A stretch of 64,000 nt of DNA from Engraulis encrasicolus (GCF_034702125.1 NC_085873.1:54401438-54465437), one strand, 5' to 3'; shown: positions 9,672-21,135, counted from the stretch's first letter. The notes: generated from the sequence alone by a model not told the origin. Made by a program: numbers and translations.

Positions 9672-9795
9672 ACCCGCCACATACATGTAGGCCTATGCAG
9701 CCTGGTAGCCACATACATGTAGGCCTATGCAGCCCAGCCTTCAAGTCTGGTAGCCACATACATGTAGGCCTATGCAGCCCAGTACTGCATTTTTT
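9672..9795. repeat. Minisatellite of ACATACATGTAGGCCTATGC
   Basis: Three units of about 25-46 bp sharing ACATACATGTAGGCCTATGC. A detached unit lies at 10351-10372. The spacer TTCAAGTCTGGTAGCC resembles the unit of the large array at 10908-11950, so the two arrays may share ancestry. Confidence 0.8.
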
Positions 9796-10044
9796 TTTAA
9801 ATATAGATGACAATGGCTACTATACATTGGCTGAAATGTAGGCCTATAGTTTCTCCATGCACCAATGTCATACTTTACTCATTGTTTTGCCGTTTTGCAT
9901 CTATCATCCAAAATGTCTGTGGGAAACACTGCATACGGTAGTACAAAACCACTGTTTGGTCACTTGGTTGTTTGTAAGGGGCAAGTCATGATTAAGCGGT
10001 TAAGTTGTCAGACATGTAGCCCAAAGGCGACTCCCGACCTGCCA

Positions 10045-10305
10045 GGGGGTCGTTTCTCGACAGTGCCTTTGCTAACGACTTTAGCCATTTTGTTCGTTCT
10101 TAAGACCAACGTTGTAACCAAGGTCTTGAGTTGGTCTTAAGTTGTTCTTAAGTTGTTCTTAAGTTATTCTTAAGTTGGTCTTGCGTCTAAAGACCAACTG
10201 AAGACCAACTTAAGACCAACTTAAGACCAACTCAAGAGCAACTTACGACCAACTCAAGACCGACTTAAGACGGTTAGCAAAGGCAAGAATCGAGAAACGG
10301 ACTCC
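10045..10305. mobile_element. Palindromic MITE (GTCGTTTCTCGA termini)
   Basis: Left end GGGGGTCGTTTCTCGA then TGCCTTTGCTAACG; right end CGGTTAGCAAAGGC then TCGAGAAACGGACTCC. The centre is a run of TTAAGTTGGTC on the left turning into its complement on the right, so the whole element is self-complementary. Confidence 0.8.
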
Positions 10306-10511
10306 AGGTTGGTGGGGGGAGTAATCAACCAGTGCTCTCCCCCATCCTCCTACATGTAGGCCTATGCAGCCCTGACTTACATACAATAGTAGTAGAAGTA
10401 CTCTTACAGATGTACTACAACATGTATAATATTACACGATTTCACCTTTGCAATATCATACTACTAGTGTTGTAATTACATGTATAAGAGCAGTACTTCT
10501 ACTACTATGCT

Positions 10512-10533
10512 ATATATATATATATATATATAT
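10512..10533. repeat. (TA)n microsatellite
   Basis: Eleven TA dinucleotides immediately before a LINE-tail-like segment. Confidence 0.9.
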
Positions 10534-10549
10534 AAAGGACTTTTATGAA

Positions 10550-10818
10550 AAGCACAACAATTACCTCCTCTTAATGTATGTTCTCTACAAGTCTTCTGTT
10601 GTCCAGTCTTGCACTTTAAATGTCTGTATGAGCACTGTCTATGTCCATACTGTCTTAAGTCCATGTATAAGTACTGTCTATGTCTATACTGTCTATGTCC
10701 TTACCTAGATTAGTCTATGTCTGCATGGGAAAGCAAGAAATGTAATTTCAAATTCTTTGTATGACCAGTGCATGTAAAGAAATTGACAATAAAACCCACT
10801 TGACTTGACTTGACTTGA
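10550..10818 (+). mobile_element. LINE-type 3' tail, copy 1
   Basis: Non-coding tail ending ATTGACAATAAAACCCACTT followed by (GACTT)n. It is collinear with the reverse-strand copy at 18366-18630, including CTCTTAATGTATGTTCTC and AATTTCAAATTCTTTG. This is how 3' ends of truncated non-LTR retroposons in fish typically look; the clade is not assigned. Confidence 0.75.
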
Positions 10819-10907
10819 TATAACTCTGGTCCTGCCTTCAGGTCCACAGCCCTGTATGTAAGTGAGGAGAAGCAGGAGAAACAGGCTGTCAGGCTGAAGA
10901 CCATCCG

Positions 10908-11950
10908 CCCACATGCATGTATGCAGTCTGGCAGTCATGTATGCCTGTCTGCAGCTCTGCCTCCATGCCTTCAAGTCTGGCTGCCCTGTATGCCTGTATG
11001 CAGTCCTGCCTTCAAGTCGGGCTGCCCTGTATGCAGTCCTGCCTTCAAGTCGGGCAGGCCCCCAGCCACATGCATATATGCAGCCATGTGTATATGTGCA
11101 GCTCTGCTTTCAAGTCTGGCTGCCCTGTATGCCTGTACTCAGCCCTCCTGCCTTCAAATCTGGCAGACACAGACCTCATGCATGCATGTCTGCAGCCCTG
11201 TATGCCTGTATGCAGTCCTCCCTTCATGTCTGGTTGACACAGACCTCATGCATGCATGTCCTGTATGCCTGTATGCAGCCCTCCATGCCTTCACATCTGG
11301 CAACCCTCCCTTCAAGTCTGGCTGCCCTGTATGCATGTATGCAGCTCTGCCTCCATGCCTTCACGCCTTCAAGTCTGTATGCATGTATGCCTGTATGCAG
11401 CTCTGCCTCCATGCCTTCACGTCTGGCTGCCCTGTATGCCTGTATGCAGCTCTGCCTCCATGTCTTCACGTCTGGCAGTCCTGTATGCATGTATGCAGCC
11501 ATGTCTTCACGTCTGGCAGTCCTGTATGCCTGTATGCAGCCCTCCTGCCTTCACATCTGGCAACCCTGTATGCATGTATGCAGACCTCCATGTCTTCACG
11601 CCTGGCAACCCTGTATGCCTGTATGCAGTCCTCCCTTCATGTCTGGCAACCCTGTATGCAGCCCTGCCTCCACGCCTTCACGCCTGGCAACCCTGTATGC
11701 ATGTATGCAGCCCTCCTGCCTTCAAATCTGGCAACCCTGTATGCCTGTATGCCTGTATGCAGCCCTCCTGCCTTCACATCTGGCAACCCTGTATGCAGTC
11801 CTCCCTTCATGTCTGGCAACCCTGTATGTACCTGTCAGGCTGAAGACCATCCGCCCACATGCATGTCTGCAGCTCTGCCTCCATGCCTTCACGTCTGTAT
11901 GCCTGTATGCATGTCTGCAGCCCTCCCTTCACGTCTGGCAACCCTTGAAG
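10908..11950. repeat. 1-kb minisatellite, CTGTATGCMTGTATGCAGC units
   Basis: Irregular units of about 30-60 bp that combine CCCTGTATGCCTGTATGCAG, CTCTGCCTCCATGCC and TTCACGTCTGGCA. All three frames stay open for hundreds of residues because the composition avoids stops; these are not genes. The right arm of the inverted repeat has only about 0.2 kb of this array (34745-34955). Confidence 0.93.
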
Positions 11951-12316
11951 ACCAAGTCTGCCAGCCAACTCTGGGTGTTGGTGAGGAGAGGCAGTGCAGC
12001 TCAACTCAGATAACCCTCGAGGTCATCATGGTTTAGTGTGCTACATGACCACCATAGTAAAACAAAACAGACCGAAGACTCGGAAGTGTTTATGTTATCA
12101 TAATGGATCTTACAATGATGTACTACCGCAGGTCTTCTAGATCATTTGTTTCCTGAACCCCTTAATCTGTATGTATTGTATTTATACCATGAGCTACTTA
12201 TCATCAACGCCAGAAAGGTTTTCACACCTTGAGGACATTATTGTCATACCATTGCCATATGGAAGGAAAAGGAAAAGAAGTACTCATGACAGATACAGGC
12301 AGAAAAAAACAGATAG

Positions 12317-12319
<3 letters not shown>

Positions 12320-12398
<79 letters not shown>
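12320..12398. repeat. (GA)n microsatellite
   Basis: Pure GA tract, collinear with the (CT)n tract at 33397-33453 in the opposite arm, though the immediate flanks differ. Confidence 0.97.
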
Positions 12399-12401
<3 letters not shown>

Positions 12402-12542
12402 AAAGCCATTCAACAAGCACAGAGAATTCACCACAAAAAAAGAAAAAACGTTGAATGATGTGAAAATGTAGATGTGATGATTGTGGTGAGAATGGGAACG
12501 AAGCTGTTGGACTTTCAAATGAGGCAATCTGAGCTCAGCAGC

Positions 12543-12645
12543 CCAGTGGAGGAGACCAACTTCCTGCTGGCTCTCTGGTGGAGGAGACCAACTTCCTGCT
12601 GGCTCTCTGGTGGAGGAGACCAACTTCCTGCTGGCTCTCTGGTTT
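12543..12645. repeat. 33-bp minisatellite (ACCAACTTCCTGCTGGCTCT)
   Basis: Three units here; the complementary array in the right arm (32995-33250) has about eight, including shortened units. Confidence 0.92.
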
Positions 12646-12713
12646 GAGTCACGCTGTGCAGCTGCTCTGGAGTATTTTAAGATGATACAGCACTTGATGC
12701 CCCACCCGGCGCG

Positions 12714-13068
12714 CACAAGACACCATGCCTATTGCCTACACATGGCGCACACAAGACACCATGCCTACACACGGCGTGCACAAGACACCATGCCTACACA
12801 CACCGTGCACAAGACACCATGCCTACAGGCACAAGACACCATGCCTATTGCCTACACATGGCGCACACAAGACAGCATGCCTATTGCCTACACATGGCGC
12901 ACACAGGACACCATGCCTACGGGCACAAGGCACCATGCCTACGGGCACAAGACACCATGCCTACACACGGCGTGCACAAGACACCATGCCTACAGGCACA
13001 AGACACCATGCCTACAGGCACAAGACACCATGCCTACACACGGCGTGCACAAGACACCATGCCTACGA
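12714..13068. repeat. Minisatellite of ACAAGACACCATGCCTA units
   Basis: About sixteen units of 16-30 bp: ACAAGACACCATGCCTA joined to CACACGGCGTGC, CAGGC or TTGCCTACACATGGCGC. The right arm holds only three to four such units (32865-32935). Confidence 0.92.
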
Positions 13069-13434
13069 GTGAATGATGGATTACTACAGTCCTATAGAGA
13101 CTCCCCAGGTTTAAGGATCTAAGGAGACCCCTCAGGTTTAAGGATCTAAGGGTTATATACACACACTGAGCAGCAGGGAGCTGAAGCAAGCCACAGGCTC
13201 CAAGAAAAGCTAGAACCCCGAGAAGGAAAGAGTGGAGTAGAGAAGGAAAGGAAAGGTAGGCCAGGACGCAGCAGGCATATCAGGAAGGCTTATCTAGAGG
13301 TTTTAGATTTCTTTGATGAAATGTTTGCACAAGCTAACAGTGAACCTCCAACTCTGCAAAGGGGAGCTGGGACTTCAACATGAAGACCTGACATGAGGAC
13401 GATGGAAGGATGATTGTAATTCACAACTAATTAA

Positions 13435-13726
13435 CTCATTGATGCCTAAGGCACCTACAAAAAAAGGCTGCTGAGTGCCTGAGACCTTTTTAAGAAAAGT
13501 TGCCCTCAGCCTATAAAAACAAAAATATCTCAGCCTCTGAAGCACATGACAACATGTAATAAGGTGCATTTAAACGCTAATACCCTCATCTTGCATTAGA
13601 ATGTGTTCATTCAGCTCTAACGTACCAAGGTTTTTAATAAAGTCGTCTCAAATCTCATGAGCCTGGATGTTGCGTCATGCAGCTCCAGGGACAATGTTGC
13701 GCAACGCAACATCTAGCATCAATGGG
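13435..13726. mobile_element. TTAA-flanked MITE (CATTGATGC termini)
   Basis: Left end CTCATTGATGCCTAAGG, right end ATCTAGCATCAATGGG, with TTAA outside both (13431-13434 and 13727-13730). It contains GATGTTGCGTCATGCAGC and TTGCGCAACGCAACATC near the right end. Related remnants lie at 46141-46190 and 46480-46572. Confidence 0.8.
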
Positions 13727-14340
13727 TTAAAGCTTTACTTACTTTTATTCACTTCATTACCATGCAAACTAATTGTGTCTAGTAACTAGTTCAACATGTT
13801 TCGTGCTACCAAAGGATTTCTGGTCAGCTGCTAGGCGGCCATAGCCCGAAACAAAGCCGACTGTTGACTCCGTCAAACAGTCTGGCAAAAAGCTAAGAGG
13901 AATATGTCTCCACGGAGGGTGGGAGATGGTCTGATCCTTACTCTACCATTTAAATTCTTTGGAGTTCCGAATTCAAATTAAAACTCATATTGTACTTTAT
14001 TAGCATGACTGTTACGATATAGAGTCGCAAAATACAAATAACAAAACAAAAGTGTGACAAGCATTACCTTAACCAATCAGCAACGGACTTTGCGGGTGAG
14101 TTCTGCATCACCACTTTCAACTGTTTGCTGATTGGCTAAACAGTGAGCAAACTGAGCTTGGAGGCTTTTGCCAGACGATGTGCGGAGCCAAACTCTTTGG
14201 GTGGAGTACATAGGATGGCGGCGCCAAGCTAAGGCAGCCCGTAGCCCTTCTGAATTATTTAGCACTATTATCAATATGTCAGTGGCGCAGGGCAGGCCTT
14301 GTAACCGTGGATAGGCAGATACAGTAAGAGATGCTAGCCT
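13727..14340. other. Unclassified repeat-like DNA
   Basis: No gene seen. The interval has AACCAATCAGCA at 14071-14082 and the inverted TGCTGATTGGCTAA near 14127-14140, plus GGAATATGTCTCCACGGAGG with a short palindrome near 13900-13920. These suggest decayed transposon pieces, but ends were not identified. Confidence 0.4.
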
Positions 14341-14346
14341 GTAGCA

Positions 14347-14361
14347 CTAACCCTGGGACAC

Positions 14362-14420
<59 letters not shown>
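14347..14420. repeat. (CT)n microsatellite
   Basis: Pure CT tract. Confidence 0.97.
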
Positions 14421-14422
<2 letters not shown>

Positions 14423-14557
14423 TAAGCTATGAGGGCTTAAGCAATTACAATCACTACACCCATTTATTCTGAAACGGGCAAAAAAAATGCAGCCAGCTAA
14501 AAGCCCCATTCATGCCCTCGTGCTGTAGAGGCATCAGCAGGTCCAGCTCCACAGCTG

Positions 14558-14636
14558 TTATAGTGTAGCGTAGCGTAGCATAGCATAGCGTAGTTATAGT
14601 GTAGCGTAGCATTGCATAGCGTAGCATAGCATTGTC
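14558..14636. repeat. TAGCG/TAGCA pentanucleotide array, copy 1
   Basis: Alternating TAGCG and TAGCA pentamers punctuated by TTATAGTG. The same compound array recurs at 15214-15312, about 0.65 kb away, in the same order. Confidence 0.88.
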
Positions 14637-15213
14637 AGAGAACCTCTAACAGGGAGAAGGCTCAGTCTCATTGGTTCCCATTGTAGCCAGTTAGCTTTGC
14701 ATGCATAATGCAGTAACGAGCGTGGGCCAGTCCTTCATGTGGGAAAATGTATGGAATGGACAGGGGAACCCATGCTAAATACATTGCTACTGCGATTGCC
14801 AGTCACAAATATCATCAACAAAACATTCCTGGTAAGCACTATGACTGTTGTTTAACAATAGGCTGTTGTTTAACAATCGCACAGGTGTGTAGTTTTACAG
14901 CAGGTTAGAAGATTTCAACCTGTACTCGCTAGCATCGCGCTAATGTTTATGGGTTTGGCCCCATAAAAATTGAGCTTTGTGACCCAGTATATAATAATCT
15001 AGTGGCGCAAAATAATCGAAACGCTACTCAAATGGGGTCTTATTATTTCTAGCTTCGAACTTAATATTAATATTTCAGGACAAAAAATTATAGAAAATCA
15101 CAAAAATGATAATGGTAAAAAACTCCATTGACACCCATTCATTTTGCACTGTCCCGTGGTTAGGGTTAGCCAATTGTGGCTAACAGGAAGTTCCGTGAGT
15201 GAACAGCCCCTGG
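14637..15213. other. Intergenic DNA between the two pentamer arrays
   Basis: No gene or mobile element recognised. It contains GTTGTTTAACAATAGG and GTTGTTTAACAATCG as a short direct duplication at about 14846-14879. Confidence 0.4.
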
Positions 15214-15312
15214 TATAGTGTAGCATAGCGTAGCGTAGCGTAGCGTAGCATAGCATAGCGTAGTTATAGTGTAGCGTAGCATTGCATAGCGTAGCATAGC
15301 ATAGCGTAGCGT
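15214..15312. repeat. TAGCG/TAGCA pentanucleotide array, copy 2
   Basis: Second copy of the array described at 14558-14636, with the same TTATAGTG punctuation and a slightly longer run. Confidence 0.88.
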
Positions 15313-15575
15313 GCCAACATCAATGTGGACCACGGAGGACTTCCAAAACCCTCAATGGCAAGAGAAAGAACTGCTGAGAGGGGCAGAGATTGTGTGGCCG
15401 CCAGGGCAACGTTGTGCTTTTCTTTAAGGTAAATTGCGCTTCATGGCAATATTCCAGCACTTCAGATGTTACTTCAGTCAACACTTTCTATGCTTCCCTC
15501 CCATTACAGCTCCAAACTTATAAACACAATTCACATTTTGCATTGCTGCTTTCTCAGTCCGTGGTACCCTTTCAT

Positions 15576-16337
15576 CTCACCCCCCAATGTTTGTTTGTTT
15601 GTTGCACACTGCAACACCCCCATGTGCTTCTAAACCACATTTCAAACAGACATGTTTCTAGCACCAGCATAGTCCATATTCCGATAATAATACCACATTC
15701 AATGGCCACAAGTGCTATTTTTGGATCACCAGCAAGTGAGAGAGTGGGGCTCACTCAGTCACAAGCAATATTTCAAATGAAATTGAAAAGATATACATTC
15801 GTCACATTTCATCAAAAATCAACCATTGCCATGTTAAGAGAGAAAATGAGCGTGTCCATTTTCTAGGATCCACAGTCCTGCATGGTGCTTTATGAATGCA
15901 GAGGACAGAGCCGAGGCCTCCTGCGGTTGTTATCGCAACACATCTGCATGGAAGTTCTAGTACATACAGTCAGTCGTGCTTCCCCTACTCACCGAACAGT
16001 GTTGTGTTCAAGGAACACATGCAGTTTTGTTTGGAAGTCAGAGGCATTCCTGGAAAATGGACATGCTCATGTGGCACGCTTAATATGGCAATGGTTAATT
16101 TTTGATGAAATGTGAAGAATGTGTATATCTTCTCAATTTCATTTGAAATATTGCTTGTGACGGAGTGAGCCCCACTCTCACTTGTTGGTGATCCAAAAAT
16201 AGCACTTGTGGCCATTGAATGTGGTATTATTATCGGAATATGTACTATGCTGGTGCTAGAAACATGTCTGTTTGAAATGTGGTTTAGAAGCACATGGGGG
16301 TGTTGCAGTGTGCAACAAACAAACACTGGGGGGGTGA
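15576..16337. repeat. Inverted repeat, ~290-bp arms
   Basis: The left arm 15576-15866 and right arm 16049-16337 are reverse complements with only scattered differences, around about 180 bp of unique spacer. The outer ends read CTCACCCCCCAATG and CACTGGGGGGGTGAG. The arms include ACATGTTTCTAGCACCAGC and its complement. This lies in the part of the left giant arm that has no right-arm counterpart, so it arrived after that duplication or was lost from the right. No target duplication seen. Confidence 0.88.
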
Positions 16338-16579
16338 GTAGGTGGTATTGCAGAGTTGGGACTCAAGGTTCCCACACTTAGAGCGAATGTGACATAAAAC
16401 ACATGCCAAATTTCACGCTGTGGCTCTTCAGACCAGAACACATGTTTTGGGTTTTTTTGGCCCCAGAGCTTTCTGATGTGGAGACTGAGAGCATTACTTA
16501 AGAAGAGAGTTGGGATTACATGGGACCATCCTGACCTTCTCAGGCTTTAACAGCTAGCAGACGCTGCCAAGATTTAGGC

Positions 16580-17105
16580 AGGACGAGGCGAGCAGACTAA
16601 CTAGTGACAGAGACGGGCCAGTGGGAACGCGGCGAGCAGCAGACTAACTAGTGACAGAGACGGGCCAGTGGGAACGAGGGAAGCAGCCTATAGAGACGGG
16701 CCAGTGGGAACGAGGGAAGCAGCCTATAGAGACGGGCCAGTGGGAATGCGGCGAGCAGACTAACTAGTGACAGAGACGGGCCAGTGGGAACGCGGCGAGC
16801 AGCAGACTAACTAGTGACAGAGACGGGCCAATGGGAACGCGGCGAGCAGACTAACTAGTGACAGAGACAGACCAGTGGGAGCGCGGCGAGCAGCAGCCTA
16901 TAGAGATGGGCCAGTGGGAACACGGCGAGCAGCAGACTAACTAGTGACAGAGACAGGCCGGCGAGAACGAGGCGAGCAGAGTAACTAGTGCCAGACACAG
17001 GCCAATGGGAACGAGGCGAGCAGAGTAACTAGTGCCAGACACAGGCCAATGGGAACGAGGCGAGCAGAGTAACTAGTGACACAGGCCAGTGGGAACGTGT
17101 TGCCC
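16580..17105. repeat. ~44-bp minisatellite (GACAGAGACGGGCCAGTGGG)
   Basis: About twelve units with GACAGAGACGGGCCAGTGGG, AACGCGGCGAGCAG and ACTAACTAGT modules, some units lacking the last module. The complementary array at 31690-32490 in the right arm is longer, about eighteen units. Confidence 0.93.
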
Positions 17106-17819
17106 CATGACCCCCATCCTAGGATGCATCTTGAGACACTGCAAGGGGTCAGCAGAGGGTTTAAAGGGTTAAAAGGAGGCCAGCTGAAACACATTCAAAC
17201 CTGGGCCTTCCTGCGTCTCCAGCTGTAACACATTCAAACCTGCATCTCCAGGTCTGTTAAAGCTCTTTTCCAGACCACATATAAAAAAGGACCATCTGGG
17301 TAGTGGAAGCCCCCATGTAAGATTATCTGCTCAGAAGAGACAATCCTGCAGGAGAGTATCTCGTTTCGACTCCATGCTCTGTAGAACAGTGGTCTGGTTT
17401 CACATACTCTGATGGCTGGTAGAATTCCTATTGGGCTCTCGGTGAGGGATCTGAATTTAAACAGCTGTCGGAGACGCTGGCTCATGGACACACAAACAGA
17501 TTCTGAGCTTTGCTGAAGTTGATTCAGTCTGTGCTTAATCAACTCAAAGGCCAACAAACACTGGATGGAGAGGAGACAATAACTGGAAGCAAAGGCAGAG
17601 GGGGGGAACACACGATCGAAAGGAGGTGGAAGTTTGGTGGAGGTGGGAGTTTGGTGGAGGTGGGAGTTTGTGTGCATTCTGGCAGATGCTATGGAGTCTG
17701 GCCTTGAAATGAACATGAACTCACAGTTGGTTGCCAGACATGTGTTATACTGAGTCCAATCTCGGGGAAAGAACTGAAGAGGAGCATAGGAGGACGACCC
17801 TGCAGAACGCATTGCTAAG

Positions 17820-17895
17820 AGGACTGAAATATGCCTCTTGTATCACACACGGAGTAGAGGACTGAAATATGCCTCTTGTATCACACACGGAGTAG
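17820..17895. repeat. 38-bp tandem duplication
   Basis: Two identical 38-bp units starting AGGACTGAAATATGCCTCTT. The right arm has a single diverged unit (30805-30850), so the duplication happened after the arms separated. Confidence 0.9.
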
Positions 17896-18365
17896 AAACG
17901 ATTGTGACCTAAAGCTAAACTGAAACCATTAAAAAAAAGAAATATCATTTCAAAAGCATGCTGCGCACACATGCTCATAAAAACAGAGAGCTAGTGATTC
18001 ACACTAATTTCCTCCCTCTCCTTGAACTCTTACAAGAGACAACATGCTGTTTCATGGCTGCATCTACACATTCAATCTGTAACACAGCAGTGCTTTAACG
18101 CACCTGTTCACAGGGAGACCTGGGGGGCTTTTGGCTGCATCAGTCTTCACTAATGACCCCCCAGGTAAAGGCCTCCCATTGGGACGATGTCCTTTCCCCA
18201 ACAGGGTGTAGGATGGGATGGGAGGATGCACTTCCTTCCTTCCTTCCCACAGGACTAAGTGGAGTTTGCTTAACGGCAGGCTGTGCAGCCTTTTAAACCG
18301 CAGGACCATTCATCACCCGGCTCTGGTTCAACCCCAACTAATCACTGTGCTCTCATACACACTAA

Positions 18366-18630
18366 CTCAAGTCAAGTCAAGTAGGTTTTATTGTCAATTT
18401 CTTTACATGCACTGGTCATACAAAGAATTTGAAATTACATTTCTTGCTTTCCCATACAGACAGACTAATCTAGGTAAGGACATAGACAGTATAGACATAG
18501 ACAGTACATAGACAATACATGGACATAAGACAGTATGGACATAGACAGTGCTCATACAGACATTTAAAGTGCAAGACTGGACAACAGAAGACTTGTAGAG
18601 GACATACATTAAGAGGTAATTGTTGTGCTT
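18366..18630 (-). mobile_element. LINE-type 3' tail, copy 2
   Basis: Reverse complement of 10550-10818, with the (AAGTC)n tail at 18366-18381 at its 3' end. It sits directly at the inner boundary of the left giant arm. Confidence 0.75.
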
Positions 18631-19460
18631 AACTCTTATTATATGAGAAAGCGAGCGAGCTGATATGACGACAGAGGAAATCGGAGAATGTTTAGGCCTA
18701 GTTGATGCAACAATGTGCGATAACATTCCAGTAAATGCGCATAAAACTATACATGAAGTTGAAGGACCTCACTGTCTCCAGGGGTGGTCACCTCGCACAG
18801 ACCAATACAGCCCCCTGCTGTGACTGTGGCTCTCCCTGACCCTGACGCCCCAGGTCTGGTTAAGGCTCACATCCTTCATCCTCACCGTGTCTTTACCTCC
18901 CTCAGTCTTGTCTCTCTCTACCTTTGGTAGTCTTCAATCATTCACATGCAATGATGCTCAAGTTGTTGGCTGTAGCGTAGTCTTCTATAAACCTTAGTTG
19001 CCAAATGTAGGCTACTAAATGAGTTCTCAGGTGGTTACTTGGTTGTTTCTCATTGGTTTTAAATGTTGCACCTAAACGTTTTAATTCCCATTCGATTCTA
19101 CTTTTTGGCAACAATTTAACGACTTCTGGCGAAATACCACCTAGGCTATTCAAGAGGGGTCAATGGGTAGGGAAGACCCGATTTTCATCATTGTGAATAT
19201 GTGACAAGATACCAGAACTACTTGCAAAAGCCATAGCCTACCTTAATTGTTTTGAGAACGCATTCCATTGTTATAACCTATTCATTGACTATTTGGGAAG
19301 CACGCCTAGCCTATAACTAAATATAGGCTTTGCGTCAGACTGCCATCCAATCTTCCACACATTTGTTGTGACGGATAAAACCAGATTCGAATTTCAACCA
19401 CGATTCGTTAAAAATAGTATTAGCCTATGTCAATGGACTCACCCTTAGTTATGCGGAGTG
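18631..19460. other. Non-repeat DNA without a supported gene
   Basis: Sequence of ordinary complexity. A 71-codon reverse-strand frame (18938-19153) has no recognisable domain, no Kozak context and no splice partners, so it is not called. Nothing else identified. Confidence 0.45.
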
Positions 19461-19479
19461 AAAGACTGCCACCGAAGCA

Positions 19480-19960
19480 AGTTGTCAGAAAAATGACGTG
19501 AAGAAGTGCTGTCAACTTGTGTGTCCATCGCCGGGTTGCCATGTTGACCGGCTTGGGGTGAGCGGACAGTCCAAACATCATGTCACGACAGCGCGACCAT
19601 AATATACAGCAGAACAGCTGATACGGTGCACGGAGCCTCTAAGCCACTTCCTGAAATACGACCATCACCGAGAAACCGTTAGAAAATCCCACATGAACTC
19701 GCCAGCGCCAGTCCAACCCGTGCCTCAAAGTTTCCAACAGGAATATAGACGATCTGTTGTCAACAAACAACCCCAAATAGCGAAACACGAAACATTACAA
19801 AGAAAATCCGACGCGCATCGGGTCCATGGTTTGGAGAGGACCGACCGACGCCGAGCTGTAAAACAGTTTACAGACGAACAGACAAAGTGCCTGAATAGCG
19901 AAGCATGTGCTTCCAGCGCCGCGCGGACTTCCTCCCAGGTCCTAATGCCTTCCCATAGGA
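19480..19960. promoter_or_regulatory. CpG-rich block, candidate promoter or first exon
   Basis: CpG dinucleotides are clearly denser here than in the neighbouring DNA (for example CCGACGCGCATCGGG at 19809-19823 and ACCGACCGACGCCGAGC near 19840-19857). The block matches no repeat seen elsewhere in the window. An open frame starting ATG at 19693 runs through it but ends in a (CT)n tract and has no recognisable domain. It could be an unmethylated promoter or 5' exon of a gene outside the window; this is inference from composition. Confidence 0.35.
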
Positions 19961-19976
19961 ACAGCAGGGCTGACGA

Positions 19977-19978
<2 letters not shown>

Positions 19979-20060
<82 letters not shown>
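19979..20060. repeat. (CT)n microsatellite
   Basis: Pure CT tract adjoining the CpG-rich block. Confidence 0.97.
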
Positions 20061-20062
<2 letters not shown>

Positions 20063-20302
20063 CCCCCACAACCACCTCTGATCTTGAGATTGAGACATTG
20101 TGCATGTCAAACATAGGAACTATACTCTCCAAATTACAGAACAATGTTGTTGCTTGCAAACCATGAAACATATGCAGACAGAGAAAGCATAACCTACATG
20201 TGGAAGGTCTAGTCTATCAATAATACAGACAAACTGTATAAGGACATCTTGCGGTCCCACTGTGGCTCTAACGGTTGGGCACTGAGCAGCTACATTGGCA
20301 TC

Positions 20303-20616
20303 CAGGGGCGTCAGCAGACCCAATGCTATAGGACAGGGGCACAGAAGGGCACCAAGACATAATGCTAGCGCGCAAAGTGCGCAGGCAATTTTTTTTTGGG
20401 GTTATTTATTTTAAAAGGCTTTTCAATTAATTGTATTATTGCAAGTAGTGCATGTACACTATTTTGTGCACATTCTGTAGATTACTCTGTATGCTAAATT
20501 TGAGCTAAACTCCAAGATAGCAAGATTGTTGTTTTCTTTTGTTAAACTCATACCGGGGCACAGTAAATCAACACCCAGGCACGTGCCCCTGTAAAATAGG
20601 TCTAGCAACGCCCCTG
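20303..20616. mobile_element. hAT-type MITE inside the SINE
   Basis: Termini CAGGGGCGTCAGCAGACC and GGTCTAGCAACGCCCCTG; flanking octamers TTGGCATC and TTGGCAAC match at 7 of 8. Poly-T at 20390-20398. Non-coding. Confidence 0.85.
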
Positions 20617-20740
20617 TTGGCAACCCAGTACAGGTTCGATTCCGGCCAGGGTCATTTGCCAACCCAGTACAGGTTCGATTCCGGCCAGGGTCATTTGCCA
20701 ACCCAGTACAGGTTCGATTCCGGCCAGGGTCATTTGCCAA
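20617..20740. repeat. 39-bp triplication of a SINE B box
   Basis: Three units of 39 bp, each containing CAACCCAGTACAGG, the B box GGTTCGATTCC and GGCCAGGGTCATTTGC. The amplified unit begins in the target site of the adjacent hAT element. Confidence 0.92.
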
Positions 20741-20819
20741 CCCCCTCTCTCGGCCTTTTTGCTTCCTGTCTACCTCTCCAACTGTACTATCATCAAGGAA
20801 GTCAAAAGGACCAACAAAA

Positions 20820-21130
20820 ATAAGATCTTAGAGGGACATCTTGCCATGTAGCCTATCTACCTTCATACAGGAATTACTGTAAAATGATGTGAGTTGATCA
20901 TGTAGTGTAATTACATTGGTAAGAGTACTTTACACATTCTTAACAACACATCTCTGGTAACAAGACTATGCAGGCTAAAATGTGAGCGTAGAGTTTTGTT
21001 TTTCACCAGCGCAGGTGGCTCTCGTTACTGTATGAAGTCATTTAGATGAGGTAATTAGTGAAGTCCTTTGGTTACTCAAGTAAAATGTGGCACGGCTTAT
21101 TTTCTGAAACCCGGCTCTAGCACCTGAGCC
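20820..21130. other. Intergenic DNA, nothing recognised
   Basis: Ordinary AT-rich sequence without frames, tandem repeats or element ends. Confidence 0.4.
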
Positions 21131-21135
21131 TACAT

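Larger units (their letters stand above)
20250..20800 (+). mobile_element. tRNA-derived SINE interrupted by an hAT MITE
   Basis: The tRNA-like head (TGTGGCTCTAACGGTTGGGC, 20262-20281) precedes the insertion and the B box GGTTCGATTCCGG follows it, then a tail with CTCTCGGCC and AACTGTACTATCATC. The head and B box join naturally when 20303-20616 is removed. The B-box segment is triplicated (see 20617-20740). Confidence 0.7.

Noticed and set aside
10913..12036. Open frames of 366 and 371 codons rich in Cys, Met and Ala
   Set aside because: They lie in the 10908-11950 minisatellite, are open in more than one frame at once, and the right-arm counterpart has a different length, so no protein is conserved.
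15390..15866. A 158-codon + strand frame
   Set aside because: Lies mostly in one arm of the 15576-16337 inverted repeat; a different frame is open in the other arm and no domain is recognisable.
18938..19153. A 71-codon reverse frame in low-repeat DNA
   Set aside because: No domain, no good start context, no splice sites or poly(A) signal nearby. Left uncalled.
19693..20166. A 157-codon frame ending in a Ser-Leu run
   Set aside because: The second half is (CT)n. The first half is CpG-rich but has no recognisable protein features; reported only as a candidate promoter region.
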